NCBI GenBank assembly: GCA_963920765.1
Contig: OY987244.1
Span: 13,952,501 to 14,016,500 of the forward strand
Direction of reading: 5' to 3'
Length of the DNA stretch: 64,000 nt
DNA from: Ulota crispa
Lineage: Eukaryota > Streptophyta > Bryopsida > Orthotrichales > Orthotrichaceae
Shown here: piece by piece, positions 33,936 through 45,933 of the stretch
Layout: every line of letters begins with the position of its first letter
How positions within the stretch are numbered: position 1 is the first letter of the stretch
Notes under the pieces: generated by a model
What the model was told of the DNA's origin: nothing
What the model saw: only the letters and a program-made list of their open reading frames with translations
The model's database searches: none
Program-made: the position numbers and the translations under genes

Positions 33936-36336
33936 TTAACCCCTAAGAGTGCCGACATTCAACGGATGGACACTGAATTTTTGAAATGCTTGGAGTGATA
34001 GTTGCACAAAGCAAATGAAACACAAGCATTCAACTTTTCATAGTAAATTGTTTTTTTTCAATTTGTCAACAATATGGTTGTATTGACTCTTAAGAACTTC
34101 ATGGTTTTTGTGTGAGGCTATTAATCAATTCATGCAAGAAACGGAAGAAAATAAATTCTACAGAAGTAAGATTGCACGTTTGAAATCTTGTTAGGGTGTA
34201 ATATATTTTGCTTCACAATATTCAAATCTACATGGTTCATCCATGTAGTGTTTAGGAGTTACACTTGTTTTAAAGTTAAATATAGTAAGCCTTGTCCATC
34301 TCCATCTAGCTTTACCCCTAAACAATTAAGCCTATTATTTTTCTTAAAACACACTCAAAACTATCAATTTATGGTCCTTTGATCTAGAAAAACTTTTTTT
34401 TGGTTTCTTTAAGATCTAACTGCACAATCTTGCACTAGATTTACATAGGAAGATATGATAAAAAGCTTGTGAAGTTTGATAACACTAAATGAAGAGATAT
34501 ATATGATCATTTGAAGTTGGTCACATTTTTGGCCTGTACCCAAAAATTTAGGTCTCTTTGACAACCTACAGTGAACATATTTTTGCAACATACGTGCTGA
34601 ATTTATTAATCTAAATAAACTGTTTGAAGCATGTTGGCATATCCCCATAAATTTTCATGGGCAATGGAGACATGAAACACACCCTACATGGGCTAACATT
34701 GCAAACATTTGTTAGAAATTTACAATAAGATTTTCTGTAAACCAAATTTCTGAAGCATATTAAAAAATAAGTAGAAATCCAAATCATAGATTGAAAGCTT
34801 TTAGCTTGTTGAATTTTTCATAATTTTTATATAAAGAGGAAAAAATGCATCTAATTACTAACACATTTTAAGAGCTTTTTCTGACAATCACAAAAAAGAA
34901 GGTAAAAGCAAGTCAAATTTCTAATAGCTATTGCAATTTAAAAGCATACATACTTATCCAATATAATAGTACTTTGGGGATACTCAAATGAAAGGTCCCT
35001 ATAATTTTTCTTAAGTTCCCAACATGATCCCAAGTTTGTTCCTATTGTTGAGAACATTTAATCTCTATTCCTCAATCAACCAATGATCATTGTGAATGAG
35101 ACTGTTTCTTATTAGCCTCAGGCACGTTGAAATTCCTTCCTAAGACACCAAATTCTCCCAATTCAAAATGTGACTTTGAAAAATCCTATAAACATAGGAA
35201 TTTCATTTGTGGCTCCTTCTTTTGGTAGAACTGCCCTCTTTGCTGGGCCTTGGAAGAAGTAATGGGCAATTAAAATGCTCAACTTAGCCCTCTATGTGTT
35301 AGTTCTCCGTTTTTGAATTGTTAATCTAGTTCATATCCTTGCATAGCCCTTATAAGACTATCTCTTATGAAAACAATTCAAAAATGGTTCAAAAACTTCA
35401 ATAGTACATGCTTCCCAAAAATCTATGTTGCTCCCAAAAAGGACTTTGGAATTTTAGGGGTCAATAAAAGAAATGGGCCTCTTTTCCACCCAATTCTCAT
35501 TTGCTTGAGATGAAAATTGTGTCAGTAAGATTATATTATTGACAATTAAACCTTGTACCTCCCATATTTCTCATGCCTGCAAGTCCTTTGGGGCTTGCCA
35601 AATGAAATCTACACATGGATTTCATTTAGCATGAGATGATAAAATAGAATTGCCGTTATTTTTGGGTCAGCCGTATAACCAAAATGGCTATCCCAATAGC
35701 GACCTTTTTGTTAATATGTCTATAATAATGTGCTTCTGCAATTTTAGTAACTTTACAAGTGCTAAAAGATGCAATGTGACTCCAAACCTCTCAAATCCCA
35801 AATCCAAAGTAGGTTTAGGCAAAAAGTTGGAATGTAACATCAGGCCGCACTAGAAACGGAAAACAATACCTATATACATATATACATGTGTATATACATG
35901 TGTTCATATATGTGTATATATATGTGTATATATATATATATACACATATATATATATGTGTATGTGTATATGTATAGTTTTTCGTTCCTAAACATTTTTT
36001 CAAACCTCTTTTTTATGGTTTTCAATCAAATTTTCCATGTTGCACTAAGTTACTTACAGAAGTATGCATACACTAAGAAAACTTTGGGGTACATTTGTTT
36101 CTTTTTTTAGGCCTTTCTAAAAAAACCTTTGGCTATATTCATTGGTGTCAAAGACCATTAATTATTTATAATAATAAATTTTTTACTTGCTTTATAGTTT
36201 CAACACTTTTAAGTAGGTGTTCCACCCTTTTCAATGGTCACTCTTTGTGGATCATCCAGATACAATGCATCAAAGTTGTAGGTCTCCTAAAAACCTGATT
36301 TTGGTGGAAATGGCCTGAAAGGTGCTCAAGGGTTAA
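33936..36336. mobile_element. possible large TTAA-bounded element B, 2.4 kb
   Basis: The left end TTAA-CCCCTAAGAGTGCC can be paired with the right end GGTGCTCAAGGG-TTAA at 36321-36336. The interior has no transposase-like frame. An alternative right end (TTTTAGGGG-TCAA) is at 35452-35464. It also contains a TA/TG microsatellite at 35868-35975. Pairing of the ends is an inference. Confidence 0.35.
35868..35975. repeat. TATACA/TATATG microsatellite
   Basis: Alternating purine-pyrimidine tract of TATATACA, TATATG and TA units; responsible for the low-complexity open frames on both strands here. Confidence 0.85.
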
Positions 36337-37241
36337 CCCCTAAATGCCCAAGGGTGTTTTTCTTGTTTTCAGAAGGTAGTTTTGAAGTTTTTGAATTGTC
36401 CTTGTAAGATCATTATTAAACATTAAAACAAAAATTGTAACCATTGAATGTTGAACTTCAAGGTTTCTAGATGGCACTATCCAAAAAGAATCTAAAATGG
36501 CCGCGCGGATTTTAAGATATTTGTGATTGAATGTTGATGAGTATGGAATGTTTTGCTTTTTTTTGAGCTGCCCAAAACTTCTAATGCAAATTGGCAACCT
36601 TTAGATACAAAATTGGGAGACAACCACTTAGGATGCTTTAGTGTTTATTGTTGTTACTTCAATACCAATGGCCCCTCTTCCAAATCCACGACCACAATTT
36701 CACAAATGAGCCTGCAATGCAACTGTCAAATTGCAACCGTCTAATACAAAGAAATTTTCAACTTCAATTATTGACCAAAAATCATTGTGTGAAAGAAAAT
36801 TCAACGGTGAAAGGATCCTAATTTCTATAACAAAGACATTCCAAGTGAAATTAGTCTAAGAGCACTTTTAAATTTTGTTAGATGTCAAAATTTGAGTAAA
36901 CATGCCCTTATTGCCCAAGGGAGTGCCCAAGGGAAATCTTCACCTTTTGCTCAACTTAATGCCCGTCTTTTCATTGTGGCAACTTCTCATAGGCTCTGCG
37001 ACACTATTCACGCCACTATTCATTGCACAAAATGTATGTTTGTAGTTAACCTTCCACCAAAAATAAATGGAATAAAATATGAAGAAAGTTGAATTTGAAC
37101 GGCAAAGCTAACTTCACCGCACAACTTTTCCACAAAAAAAACCTCAAAACAATAAAATTTGTAACTTCAACAAGGTTTCAAAGTTTCCTGAAAGTTTTTG
37201 GATACCAGAATCTGGTGGTGCCTTGGGCATTTAGGGGTTAA
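36333..37241. mobile_element. TTAA-bounded element B, 909 bp
   Basis: TTAA-CCCCTAAATGCCCAAGG at the left and CCTTGGGCATTTAGGGG-TTAA at the right, a perfect 17-bp terminal inverted repeat. Its left TTAA is shared with the right end of the preceding B end. It ends about 570 bp before the PHGDH start codon. Confidence 0.75.
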
Positions 37242-37808
37242 CAAGCGTGTTTCTTCTTCATACAACATCGTTTTTTCGATTTGCATATTCGTAGAGTAGC
37301 ATTACAGAATAGAGGTTAATCGGTCCCACACTCACCGTTGGATAAGCACCAAAAAAGGACCAAAAATTGAAGTAACAACGCCCAATTCTCATCCAAGACC
37401 TGCACGAATCCCAATTAGATGAAGAAAAATGCGGAATGAAAACAGAATCACCAAAAATGGATGAAAAGTACTCTGTACTAGACAAGCGACGAACGAACGG
37501 CAACCCTAGACATGGCCCAAGAGACACACAACGCGAAGACCACGACGACGAGGACTGCGACCAACGCTTCCGCAACACCAGCACCGCTGGCCTCGCAGCG
37601 ACGAGGCTTGACAGCGGATTCGCGACCTCCACGTCCGGATCTCGTGCCAAGCTGCACACATCATTCATTGCACTCGTCCCCAATCCCCATTACTACAGTA
37701 AACCATTCGAGTTTCTCACAATATAGATTCTTTTCGCACTTTGCATTAGAATTCCATTCACATTCTTTTTGCACTTGCATTTGCTGGGTCTGGAAGGGGC
37801 GAGCAGCT
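37242..37808 (+). promoter_or_regulatory. PHGDH 5' region
   Basis: Between the B element and the chosen ATG. The reading frame of PHGDH is open for 99 codons upstream to an ATG at 37512, but the translated composition (serine/histidine/phenylalanine-rich) looks like UTR rather than protein, and the chosen ATG gives a normal transit peptide. No TATA box assigned. Confidence 0.45.
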
Positions 37809-40800
37809 ATGGCTGCGGTGCGGAGCGCTGTTGGTGCTGTGGGTGCCAAGCTCGCCGTTCCACAAGCGGGTGTTCCCCACAGCAACAAGCGAGGCATCCA
37901 GCTGTCCTCGTCGCGGGTTTCTTTGTGGAGCGATTCCGCGTTGGTGAGCAAGGGCGTGCGTGTGAGTAGTAGTCATGTCAGGGTTGGGTCGACTGTGAAG
38001 ATCGTGGCAGTGAACTCGACTGTGGCGACGCCGACGCCGACGAGCACTACTGCGAGTGAGAAATCGCTGGCGAAGCCGACAGTGTTGGTGGCGGAGAAGC
38101 TGGGTGCTGCGGGGATTGCGCTCCTGGAGAAGGTGGCGGTCGTGGATTGCTCTTATAATCTGTCGCAGGAGGATCTGTGTGCGAAGATTTCGCAATGCGA
38201 TGCTTTGATTGTTCGGAGTGGCACCAAGGTCACGCGCGAGGTTTTCGAGGCCTCCAAAGGTCGCCTCAAGGTAAAAACTGAAACGATTTTCTTTACTTTC
38301 TCATAAGTTAGATCGTGGATTTAGAATTTACATCTTTTTTTATTACAAACTTGGATGGTTAATTGGTCTTTTCTTTTCTTTGTAGACTTTTGTGGCTATG
38401 TCCTTATAAGGTAGAAGCAACCAAATGCAACACTAGTCGTTTAGCGGCATCTAAATTAAACCTAAAAGTAAGCACTCCTGAGACAACTCCTGAGACAAGA
38501 TACAAATGCACCCAAATCATACACGGAAGTTGACATATGGGAACAGAATTGTGTAGGTGGCGGTTTATGATTGGGTGTGTTCTGGTCTTTTTGTTGTTAT
38601 GACATGGTTTTTTTGTTGTCGCTTTTTCAGGGGTCTAGTGTCCACAATAGGTCAATCTAGGGAGTTACCTTCAACAATTCATAATTTATTCATACGATCT
38701 CAGACAATTCCAAAAACAATTTTGCTTGAACCTGTACCCATTTCCTAACAAGCATATGCCATTACATTCTCAAAAGACCCTCTAAGATAAGTGTCACATT
38801 TGGATGCTTCTACCTTAAGATAGGTATATCCATACTGAACCACATACCCAATAACCAATTCCGTTTCTGTCACTATGTATCCAGGGTGGTCATGTCATTT
38901 CTTAATGACCACCTTGGTTACATAGTGACAAAATTTGGGTACACCGTCAGGTATATAGGTATACCTACCCTTATTGCTCTTCTTTGGACGAACCAAGTGG
39001 ACGATCCAATCATATAGATTTTTCAAAGATTTTGTGAAACCAAAACTTTTTAAGCATTTGGATAGCGAAAAGTACAACAATTTAGTTGGACGCTTTACGA
39101 CCTTTGGGCATGTCAGGATTATGGTTTAGATATGTACTGCGATTGACTTGGTTTAAGGTAGATATATTCATACCCGACCGTTTAAGCTTTTAAGCTTTTG
39201 AGGTACCTCATGGTCTGGGAAAATTCAGGAAAATAATCCATAATCCGCCTGCGGATTAGCCTTTCAACTAGCTATCATGGAACGTCATTTTTGTAGAACA
39301 TTTTATATTAAAGGGCAAAGTTGCAGCTCGTAGAACCCTAAAAGTAACTATAGATTAATCTTGAAATTCTTTGGATGTGTTTCTATACATGTACTTGACT
39401 GCCTCAATTTCAATCCACTCAAATTAGCTCCTAAATTGACATGTGACAGGATTGACTTGTGTAAGTGACATTCACTACTCCACTTTGGGTTCAACAGTGA
39501 GTGTTTGGAGAACAGTGGGTTGTCCTACCCTTAGCTTATGGGATTTTGGGGATCTTTGTAGGTCGTGGGGAGAGCCGGGGTGGGCATTGACAATGTGGAC
39601 CTGCAAGCGGCGACGGAGGTGGGATGTCTGGTGGTGAATGCGCCCACGGCCAACACGGTGGCGGCGGCGGAGCACGGCATCTCGCTGCTGACGGCCATGG
39701 CGCGCAACGTAGCGCAGGCGAGTGCGTCCATGAAGGCCGGCAAGTGGCAGCGCAACAAGTGGGTGGGCGTGTCGGTGGTGGACAAGACGCTGGCCGTGAT
39801 GGGCTTCGGCAAGGTCGGCTCCGAGGTGGCTCGCCGGGCCAAGGGCCTGGGCATGCTCGTCATCGCGCACGACCCCTACGCCTCCACCGAGCGCGCCAAG
39901 GCCCTGGGCGTGGAGCTGGTGAGCTTCGAGGAGGCGCTGGCGAGGGCGGACTTCATCTCGCTGCACATGCCGCTGACCCCGAGCACCGACAAGATCTTCA
40001 ACGACGAGAGCTTCGGCATGTGCAAGAAGGGCGTGCGCATCATCAACGTGGCCCGCGGCGGCGTTATCGACGAGCCGGCGCTGGTGCGCGCCCTGGATGG
40101 CGGCATCGTGGCTCAGGTAAAGGCCATGCTTGAAATGGATCAAAACTCATGCTGTATTGATCTCTTGCTAGTTTGCATTCTGTGTGTGGTAATGTGGGCA
40201 TGGGCTGAGACGGTTGTGTTGGTTGTGGTGCAGGCTGCGTTGGATGTGTTCACGGTGGAGCCTCCGGTGGAAGGCGACGCACTTGTGAATCACGAGAATG
40301 TGATCGTGACTCCTCACCTTGGAGCGAGCACCATGGAAGCTCAGGTAGGCTCTAATACTCCTGAACACAACATATACATATGCAGTTCATACTTGATAAA
40401 ATGGCTTCTTGGATTGGCTTTGCATCTCGTTTAGATCACTCGGCTTGGGCTGTGTTTGTCTAACGTCATGGTTTCATATCTGATGTGTTACTATCACCAA
40501 ATCTCGCATTAGTTTCACGTGTGTGTGTTACTTACACTCTTATGTTGTTTTCTGTAATCTTTTCGATATTTGGTGCTTTGTGATGTAACTATCGTTCACT
40601 GAACACGAAACGTATCTGTCTGGCAGGAAGGAGTCGCTGTAGAAATTGCTGAGGCAGTGGCCGGGGCTTTGGCAGGAGAGCTTTCAGCAACAGCAGTGAA
40701 TGCACCCATGGTTCCCGCCGAGGTTAGTCACCTCGTTGTGGATCTTTGATATCTTTGAATCAAATCGATATGTTGTGCCTGCGTCATTTGGCCCACCGTT

Positions 40801-43104
40801 TACTAAACTCGTCTCAAGTAGTAGTCTAAGTGCATATCGTTCAAACAGAATGTGTGCCTTATTTCCGTAAATCTCACTGGTTCTTAACCAAATACTTCGA
40901 GTGGACAGGATTCATATCAAAAGAGAGAAAATGTCAGAGTGACTTGTCAATACGACATTACAGATTTCTGAAGGAATAGCATACTGAAAGAGAAGTGGTG
41001 GGCTTACTGGAGTACAAGCTGCTAAATACTAAACGAACAAGTTTTGTTTCTATATGTTGAACGAAACATGAGTATTTGTAGTGGTGGAAGGGCTTTTATT
41101 CTGTATGAATTTGCTAATATGTTAACTTGTCGTTGTATGGGGCCAGGTTATATCGGAGCTGGCGCCATTCGTGACCCTGGCGGAGAGGCTGGGAAGGCTG
41201 GCAGTGCAATTAGTGTCCGGTGGTGCAGGCGTGAAGCAAGTGAAAGTGGTGTACCGGTCGGCTCGTGCGGATGACGATTTGGACACCCGGTTGCTGCGAG
41301 CCATGATCACCAAGGGCTTGATCGAGCCGGTGTCGAGTGCGTTCATCAACCTCGTGAACGCCGACTACGTGGCCAAGCAGCGGGGGTTGAAGATCAGTGA
41401 GGAGCGGCAGCCCACCGACGGTGCCATCGAAGTGCCCTTGGAGACCATTGAGGTATGGTTCTCTCCTCTCTCCCCTCGCTCTTGCAAATGGGCTTTCTTT
41501 CTGTGAATTCAGAGAGTACAGTACTCAAAATTATCAGTCTCTAAGAGTGTAGAGGGGTGGGTAGCATGTAAATCTGGAACTTTTGAGGTATTACAAATTA
41601 AGGAAAATTTCATGGATACCCCTGAAGTTTCTAATATTTGCGTAGATACCCCTGATTTATCAGAAATTGCACAAATACCCTTGGACCATAATTTTCAGGC
41701 GTTTGTTTTGTTATGCACGCTACTTTCTTCATGACCAATGTTAAAGCAAGGAGTGCAATGTAACAACAGAAAAGAAGCAACGTGCGCACAAGGGGGAGAA
41801 AGAAGTGGCATGCACAATAGAACAAACGCCTGAAAATGATGGTTCAAGCGTATTTGTGCAATTTCTGAAAGAAAAATCAGGGGTGTGTATATAAGTATGG
41901 CAAACTTCAGGGGTATCCATAAATTTTCCCAACAAAATATGGCCCTAAGAAGATTGTAGCAATGAGAACTTCATTTTTTGCAATTGTTTTGTTTCTTCCA
42001 TTTCTACATGAACTGATTCAGAGCCTTGCACATAAATCATGAATCATTCAATGATCAATCTAGTTACATAATTGAAGAACAGACCAAAAAAAGAAGAAGC
42101 ATACTTGGATGTATTTCATGACGGTGTATTATGCATGTTTCACAATAGGTATTGGAGATTCTTGACTACGTATAAAATCTGGACATTACGTCAAATAAAC
42201 TTTGTCTTGAGCCTTCTTAGCCCTTGAGCACTGTACTGTACTGTACAACTCTCCATGGACAAAGGGCAAATTATTTTTTTGTCTAACAATGATCACTCTA
42301 ACTGTATCATGAAAAGTATAACTGTAGTTGGGAATGTTTTTAAACCATGAGTTTGAGCTGGGTGGCTGACGAACGTTGCATGCCTTTACTCACAAACAAA
42401 GACATAGTTGAACAAATGATATTACTCACATGAACTCGCCAAAACTGTTGGTCTAATTCTAATCACACCTATGACGAGTAAGTAACTATTGGTCAAATAC
42501 TAACCCAACCTTATTTGCAATGCTCCAAAATCTTCAACAATTGACTATGAAAATGTATGCCACCTGAACAGTAGAAGAACTTGTGTTAGTCTTACATTGT
42601 GTTGGTTTTTAGCATTATCATCTACTAAGTAAAAGTTTGAACCCTTGTAACTTTTGCATGGGGTGTCCAAATAACGCAATCTTTGTTGCGTTGGGACGAT
42701 GATCCTCTGCTGCTGCTGCTTGTTTCGGATGACAGGTGACGATTGCCGACGTGGAGTCCAAGTTCGAGAGCGCCATCGCGGAGCAGAGCGGAGCCATAGC
42801 GCTGGAGGGCAAGGTGAAGGACGGGGTGCCGTACCTGTCGAGGGTGGGCAGCTTCAGCGTGGACGTGAGCTTGGAGGACAGCATCATTCTGTGCCGCCAG
42901 GTGGACCAGCCCGGCATGATCGGCAAAGTGGGCTCCATCCTGGGCGGCGAGAACGTCAACATCTCCTTCATGAGCGTCGGCCGCAAGTCGCCGCGCCAGC
43001 ACGCCGTCATGGCCATCGGTGTCGACGAGGAGCCCTCCAAGAGCACTCTCCACAAACTCGGCGACATCCCCGCCGTCGAGGAGTTCGTCTTCCTCAAACT
43101 CTGA
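37809..43104 (+). CDS. PGDH: D-3-phosphoglycerate dehydrogenase, plastid type
   Basis: Catalyses NAD-dependent oxidation of 3-phosphoglycerate to 3-phosphohydroxypyruvate, the first step of the phosphorylated serine pathway in plastids. Six exons, all GT-AG and all in phase 0: 37809-38270, 39562-40116, 40234-40344, 40627-40722, 41147-41452, 42736-43104, for 632 aa (plant enzymes are about 600-625). Residues 1-85 are a Ser/Thr/Ala-rich transit peptide. The substrate- and NAD-binding domains follow, with GFGKVG at 235-240, the catalytic Arg in NVARGG (about 319), Glu in VFTVEPP (about 348) and His in TPHLGAST (about 367). Exon 5 encodes the intervening regulatory domain, and exon 6 most of the C-terminal ACT domain (VDQPGMIGKVGSILG), ending in the conserved EEFVFLKL. 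Exons 2 and 6 are strikingly GC-rich at third positions. Introns 1 and 5 carry MITEs. I start at 37809 because a longer in-frame start at 37512 gives an unlikely leader. Confidence 0.96.
38409..38815. mobile_element. TA-flanked MITE, 407 bp (family A2), PHGDH intron 1
   Basis: TA-AGGTAGAAGCAACCAAATG ... CATTTGGATGCTTCTACCT-TA. The interior (GGTCTAGTGTCCACAATAGG, CCATTTCCTAACAAGCA) matches 47538-47953. Confidence 0.8.
39156..39531. mobile_element. TA-flanked MITE, 376 bp (family A3), PHGDH intron 1
   Basis: TA-AGGTAGATATATTCATACCC at the left and GTGGGTTGTCCTACCCT-TA at the right. It ends 30 bp before exon 2, so branch point and pyrimidine tract of that acceptor must lie in or next to the element. 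Confidence 0.65.
41601..41930. mobile_element. MITE, about 330 bp (family F), PHGDH intron 5
   Basis: GGAAAATTTCATGGATACCC at the left and GGGTATCCATAAATTTTCC at the right, with CCTGAAGTTT / AAACTTCAGG just inside. A related copy is at 62620-62919. Confidence 0.75.
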
Positions 43105-44793
43105 TCCCCACCGTCCATTCCAATCCATTCCGTCTTTCAATGAGTCCAGCTATCCTGCTGTACTCGTGAAAATGCAATTTTGTTCTCCACTTTTACTCCC
43201 CTTTTTTTTGTACGTCCTCTGTCCCTCTAAAAACGTCCATAAAAGCTTCCTTGCAAAGGATCAACTGTGTTTTTAGTTTTTGTGCTAGTGACACATGCAT
43301 TCTAGATTCAATACACCATCTATCAAATGTATGCAAAATCTCCTGCTTTGATGTTGCCGTTTGAACACCCAAATTCCATGCAAAAAGTACCATATTTGTG
43401 CATGCTGTCAGCTCATTATTGATGGTTTAAAGATTAGTAGCACCAATGGTACTTCATATGGGTAAAGTCAAGCTTGCTAGGAGAGGAATGCTCTCTAATC
43501 GCTTAACTCGCCCCATGAGATTGTTAGACATGACAAATGCTTTCTCAGCGTTTGAAATCAGCAAAAGGGAGCTTTTGAGCGATATAAGAAATGTGTCCGA
43601 TTTGGAGCTTTTTAGAGGAAAAGAGTTAGTATTTTGTTCATTGTTGTCAGTTGTTGCCAGTTCTGTTAGATTTCCATTTCTCTTCAGTCCGCGCAGGCCG
43701 AAGCCATAGGTTGAGGTGGATCTCTTTTTTGCTTTGCTTGTGGTCAATTGCACGCTCTGTTTCATCAAAGTTTAAGCTTGTTGCTTCAAGCTCATTGCTT
43801 TATTCTGTGCACTCCACTCTGATGTAGCTCTTTTGAGGTCTACACCAAATGCTCTCATTTCTCTTTAGGTTGCCTTACTTCCACTGAAGTTACCTGGGAA
43901 TAAAATGAACCGCTTTCTGAACACATCGTGCCTACTTGTACAGAAGTATCCAGTTGTTATGGTACACTGGTTATGCACCAACATTGGATCTAGCGGAATG
44001 ATGACAGTACATGTTGTGAGAAACTTTTCAATACTTTTACGCTTGCATAAACTAGGAGGCACTTTCTATGTAGAGAGGTAGAACACGTATACATGTAGAA
44101 TTGCTGGCCTCTTTCATGATATCCTTAGAAGGCTTCTGAACTAGATTGAGTTAGATTACTATCTCAGAAGAAAATCAAGGCAAGCTTAGGCTGGTTTGCA
44201 ATTGCAAAACTTTAGAAACAACAAACCATGTTTCTAGTGTGAAATTATTTTGTTATTTTGAACTTTCTAGTTTTGGGGTGAAGATGGAAGTTTGCTCTAA
44301 GATACAGAATTCCTGCTAATATTACAAATCCCTTCACCTAATTGTGAACTTAATTTAGCGGCTCTTTCTAAAAGGCGAGAAGCTCATTTTTAGTATACCC
44401 ATCCCATACTCTTTTTATTACAAAAAAACAGAAGATGATTGTGAGTCATTGCCCATATTTTTGCTATTGAAACGGGTGAACTCACAACAATAGCCACCCC
44501 GCATACAAAACAAATATTCCTTTGTTACAGTATATAAAAATATTTTGGAATTTTGAGTAAATATTATATGTCATTGTTTTTATACATAAAGGTTTATTTG
44601 GTAATAACATACGAGCATAAATCAAATTCTACTGTTAAACATCAAATCGACAAGTACAAGACTTGCATCCAATCCCTTATATTTGTTATTTGAGTGATAA
44701 AACTAATAAATTTGACGCCTTTTCATTGAAATTGATAATTAAGTTGAATAGAGTGTGCCAATAATGATAACATTAGACAAATTTAAGGTTTGT
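43105..44793. other. 3' flank of PHGDH and spacer
   Basis: Contains the 3' UTR of PHGDH. No clear polyadenylation site could be fixed (an AATAAA occurs at about 43899, rather far downstream). Short open frames at 43446-43768 on both strands are unsupported. Confidence 0.35.
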
Positions 44794-44872
44794 TTAACCC
44801 CAAAATGCCTACGGCACCAAATTTTGGTGGTTTTTACACTAGAATTTGGTACCGTAGGCATTTAAGGGTTAA
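44794..44872. mobile_element. 79-bp TTAA-bounded hairpin (family B)
   Basis: TTAA-CCCCAAAATGCCTACGG at the left and CCGTAGGCATTTAAGGG-TTAA at the right, nearly palindromic throughout (GGCACCAAATT / AATTTGGTACC). The smallest copy of the family in the window. Confidence 0.75.
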
Positions 44873-45538
44873 ATGGAACTAATAACATTGTTGAGCAAAA
44901 TATTCTTTTAGATTTTGCATTATAAGGACTTGGTGAAAGACAGTAGAATGTTCCCATTAGCTCTTGTTAAGTTACGTTTACCCAAATATATGTGTAACAA
45001 TATCACACTCATTGAATATGCGTCAAGCACTTGAGGACCGTTTTGAACAAACAAGTAATTGTTATCATTGAGATTTGGCCTTCATTGACCTCTAAACTTT
45101 TCCCACACTACGAAAATGGTGAAAATTGCAAACAAAAACATCCTACAACATTGTAAGTCTATAATAGTCATTCTAAAAAAATCTATAATAGCATTAATGA
45201 CAACTAAGTCAAAGTTTCATTAGCCAGGCTCTTTGCTTACTCAAAAAAGACTATAATATTTTTGCTCACTAAATTTCCCTTGCCTACTATAGATGAGGAA
45301 CAGTGGACAACAAGATCATATGTTATCAAGCTATTTTACTACCACGCAAGTAGAAAGAATCCCTTCAAGGGAATATTCATTAAATTGAGAAAAAGTAACA
45401 TTTTGGGACTTTTAAAGTTTATGGTTTTTAAAGAGAAATCAATGAATCCTCTTTAAAAAACACAAAATTCAAAAGTTATGAAGTGTCACTTTTTCCCAAT
45501 TAAATGAATATGGCGTTCTTGATAAAATTCGCATGATA
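44873..45538. other. gene-free AT-rich spacer
   Basis: One 64-codon open frame (45262-45456) without recognisable features; nothing else seen. Confidence 0.3.
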
Positions 45539-45933
45539 AGGTAGGCGCACCCATAAGCGTGGAAATAAGGGTTTTGGCGTAGGTAAAACAATTGACTAAC
45601 TTTAAAAAAAAATACTGTAAGTTAGGAAGTGGAAACCAAAAATATTGGCATTAGTTTCAAGGTTCCAACTACAAGCATTTGTTCACAAAGATTTTCAAAG
45701 TCCAAAATCACTGAAATTGTAAGAACCATGTGTAAGAGATGCTAAAAACAAGGCTTGTTGGTTCTTAAACAGTGAGATGGGTACTCAAAACCTCATGCTA
45801 GTCACCCACAACCATCACTTCATTATCCATAACCATCACTCAATCATCCACAACCATTTATTTATTTTATTAATTAGCCCTGCCACTGTCAGGGGACGGT
45901 CATGGGACACAACGCTTATGGATGCTGCTACCT
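45539..45933. mobile_element. TA-flanked MITE, 395 bp (family A, long form)
   Basis: TA-AGGTAGGCGCACCCATAAGC ... GCTTATGGATGCTGCTACCT-TA. Same length as 11031-11425 and its inverse throughout. Confidence 0.8.

Noticed and set aside
37258..37683. 141-codon minus-strand frame in the PHGDH promoter as a divergent gene
   Set aside because: No recognisable domain, no splice continuation, and it overlaps the probable PHGDH 5' UTR.
39475..40143. 222-codon open frame antisense to PHGDH exon 2, and the +2 frame at 39624-40133
   Set aside because: GC-rich third positions of the real exon leave the other frames open; their composition (Ala/His/Arg-rich) is typical of shadows.
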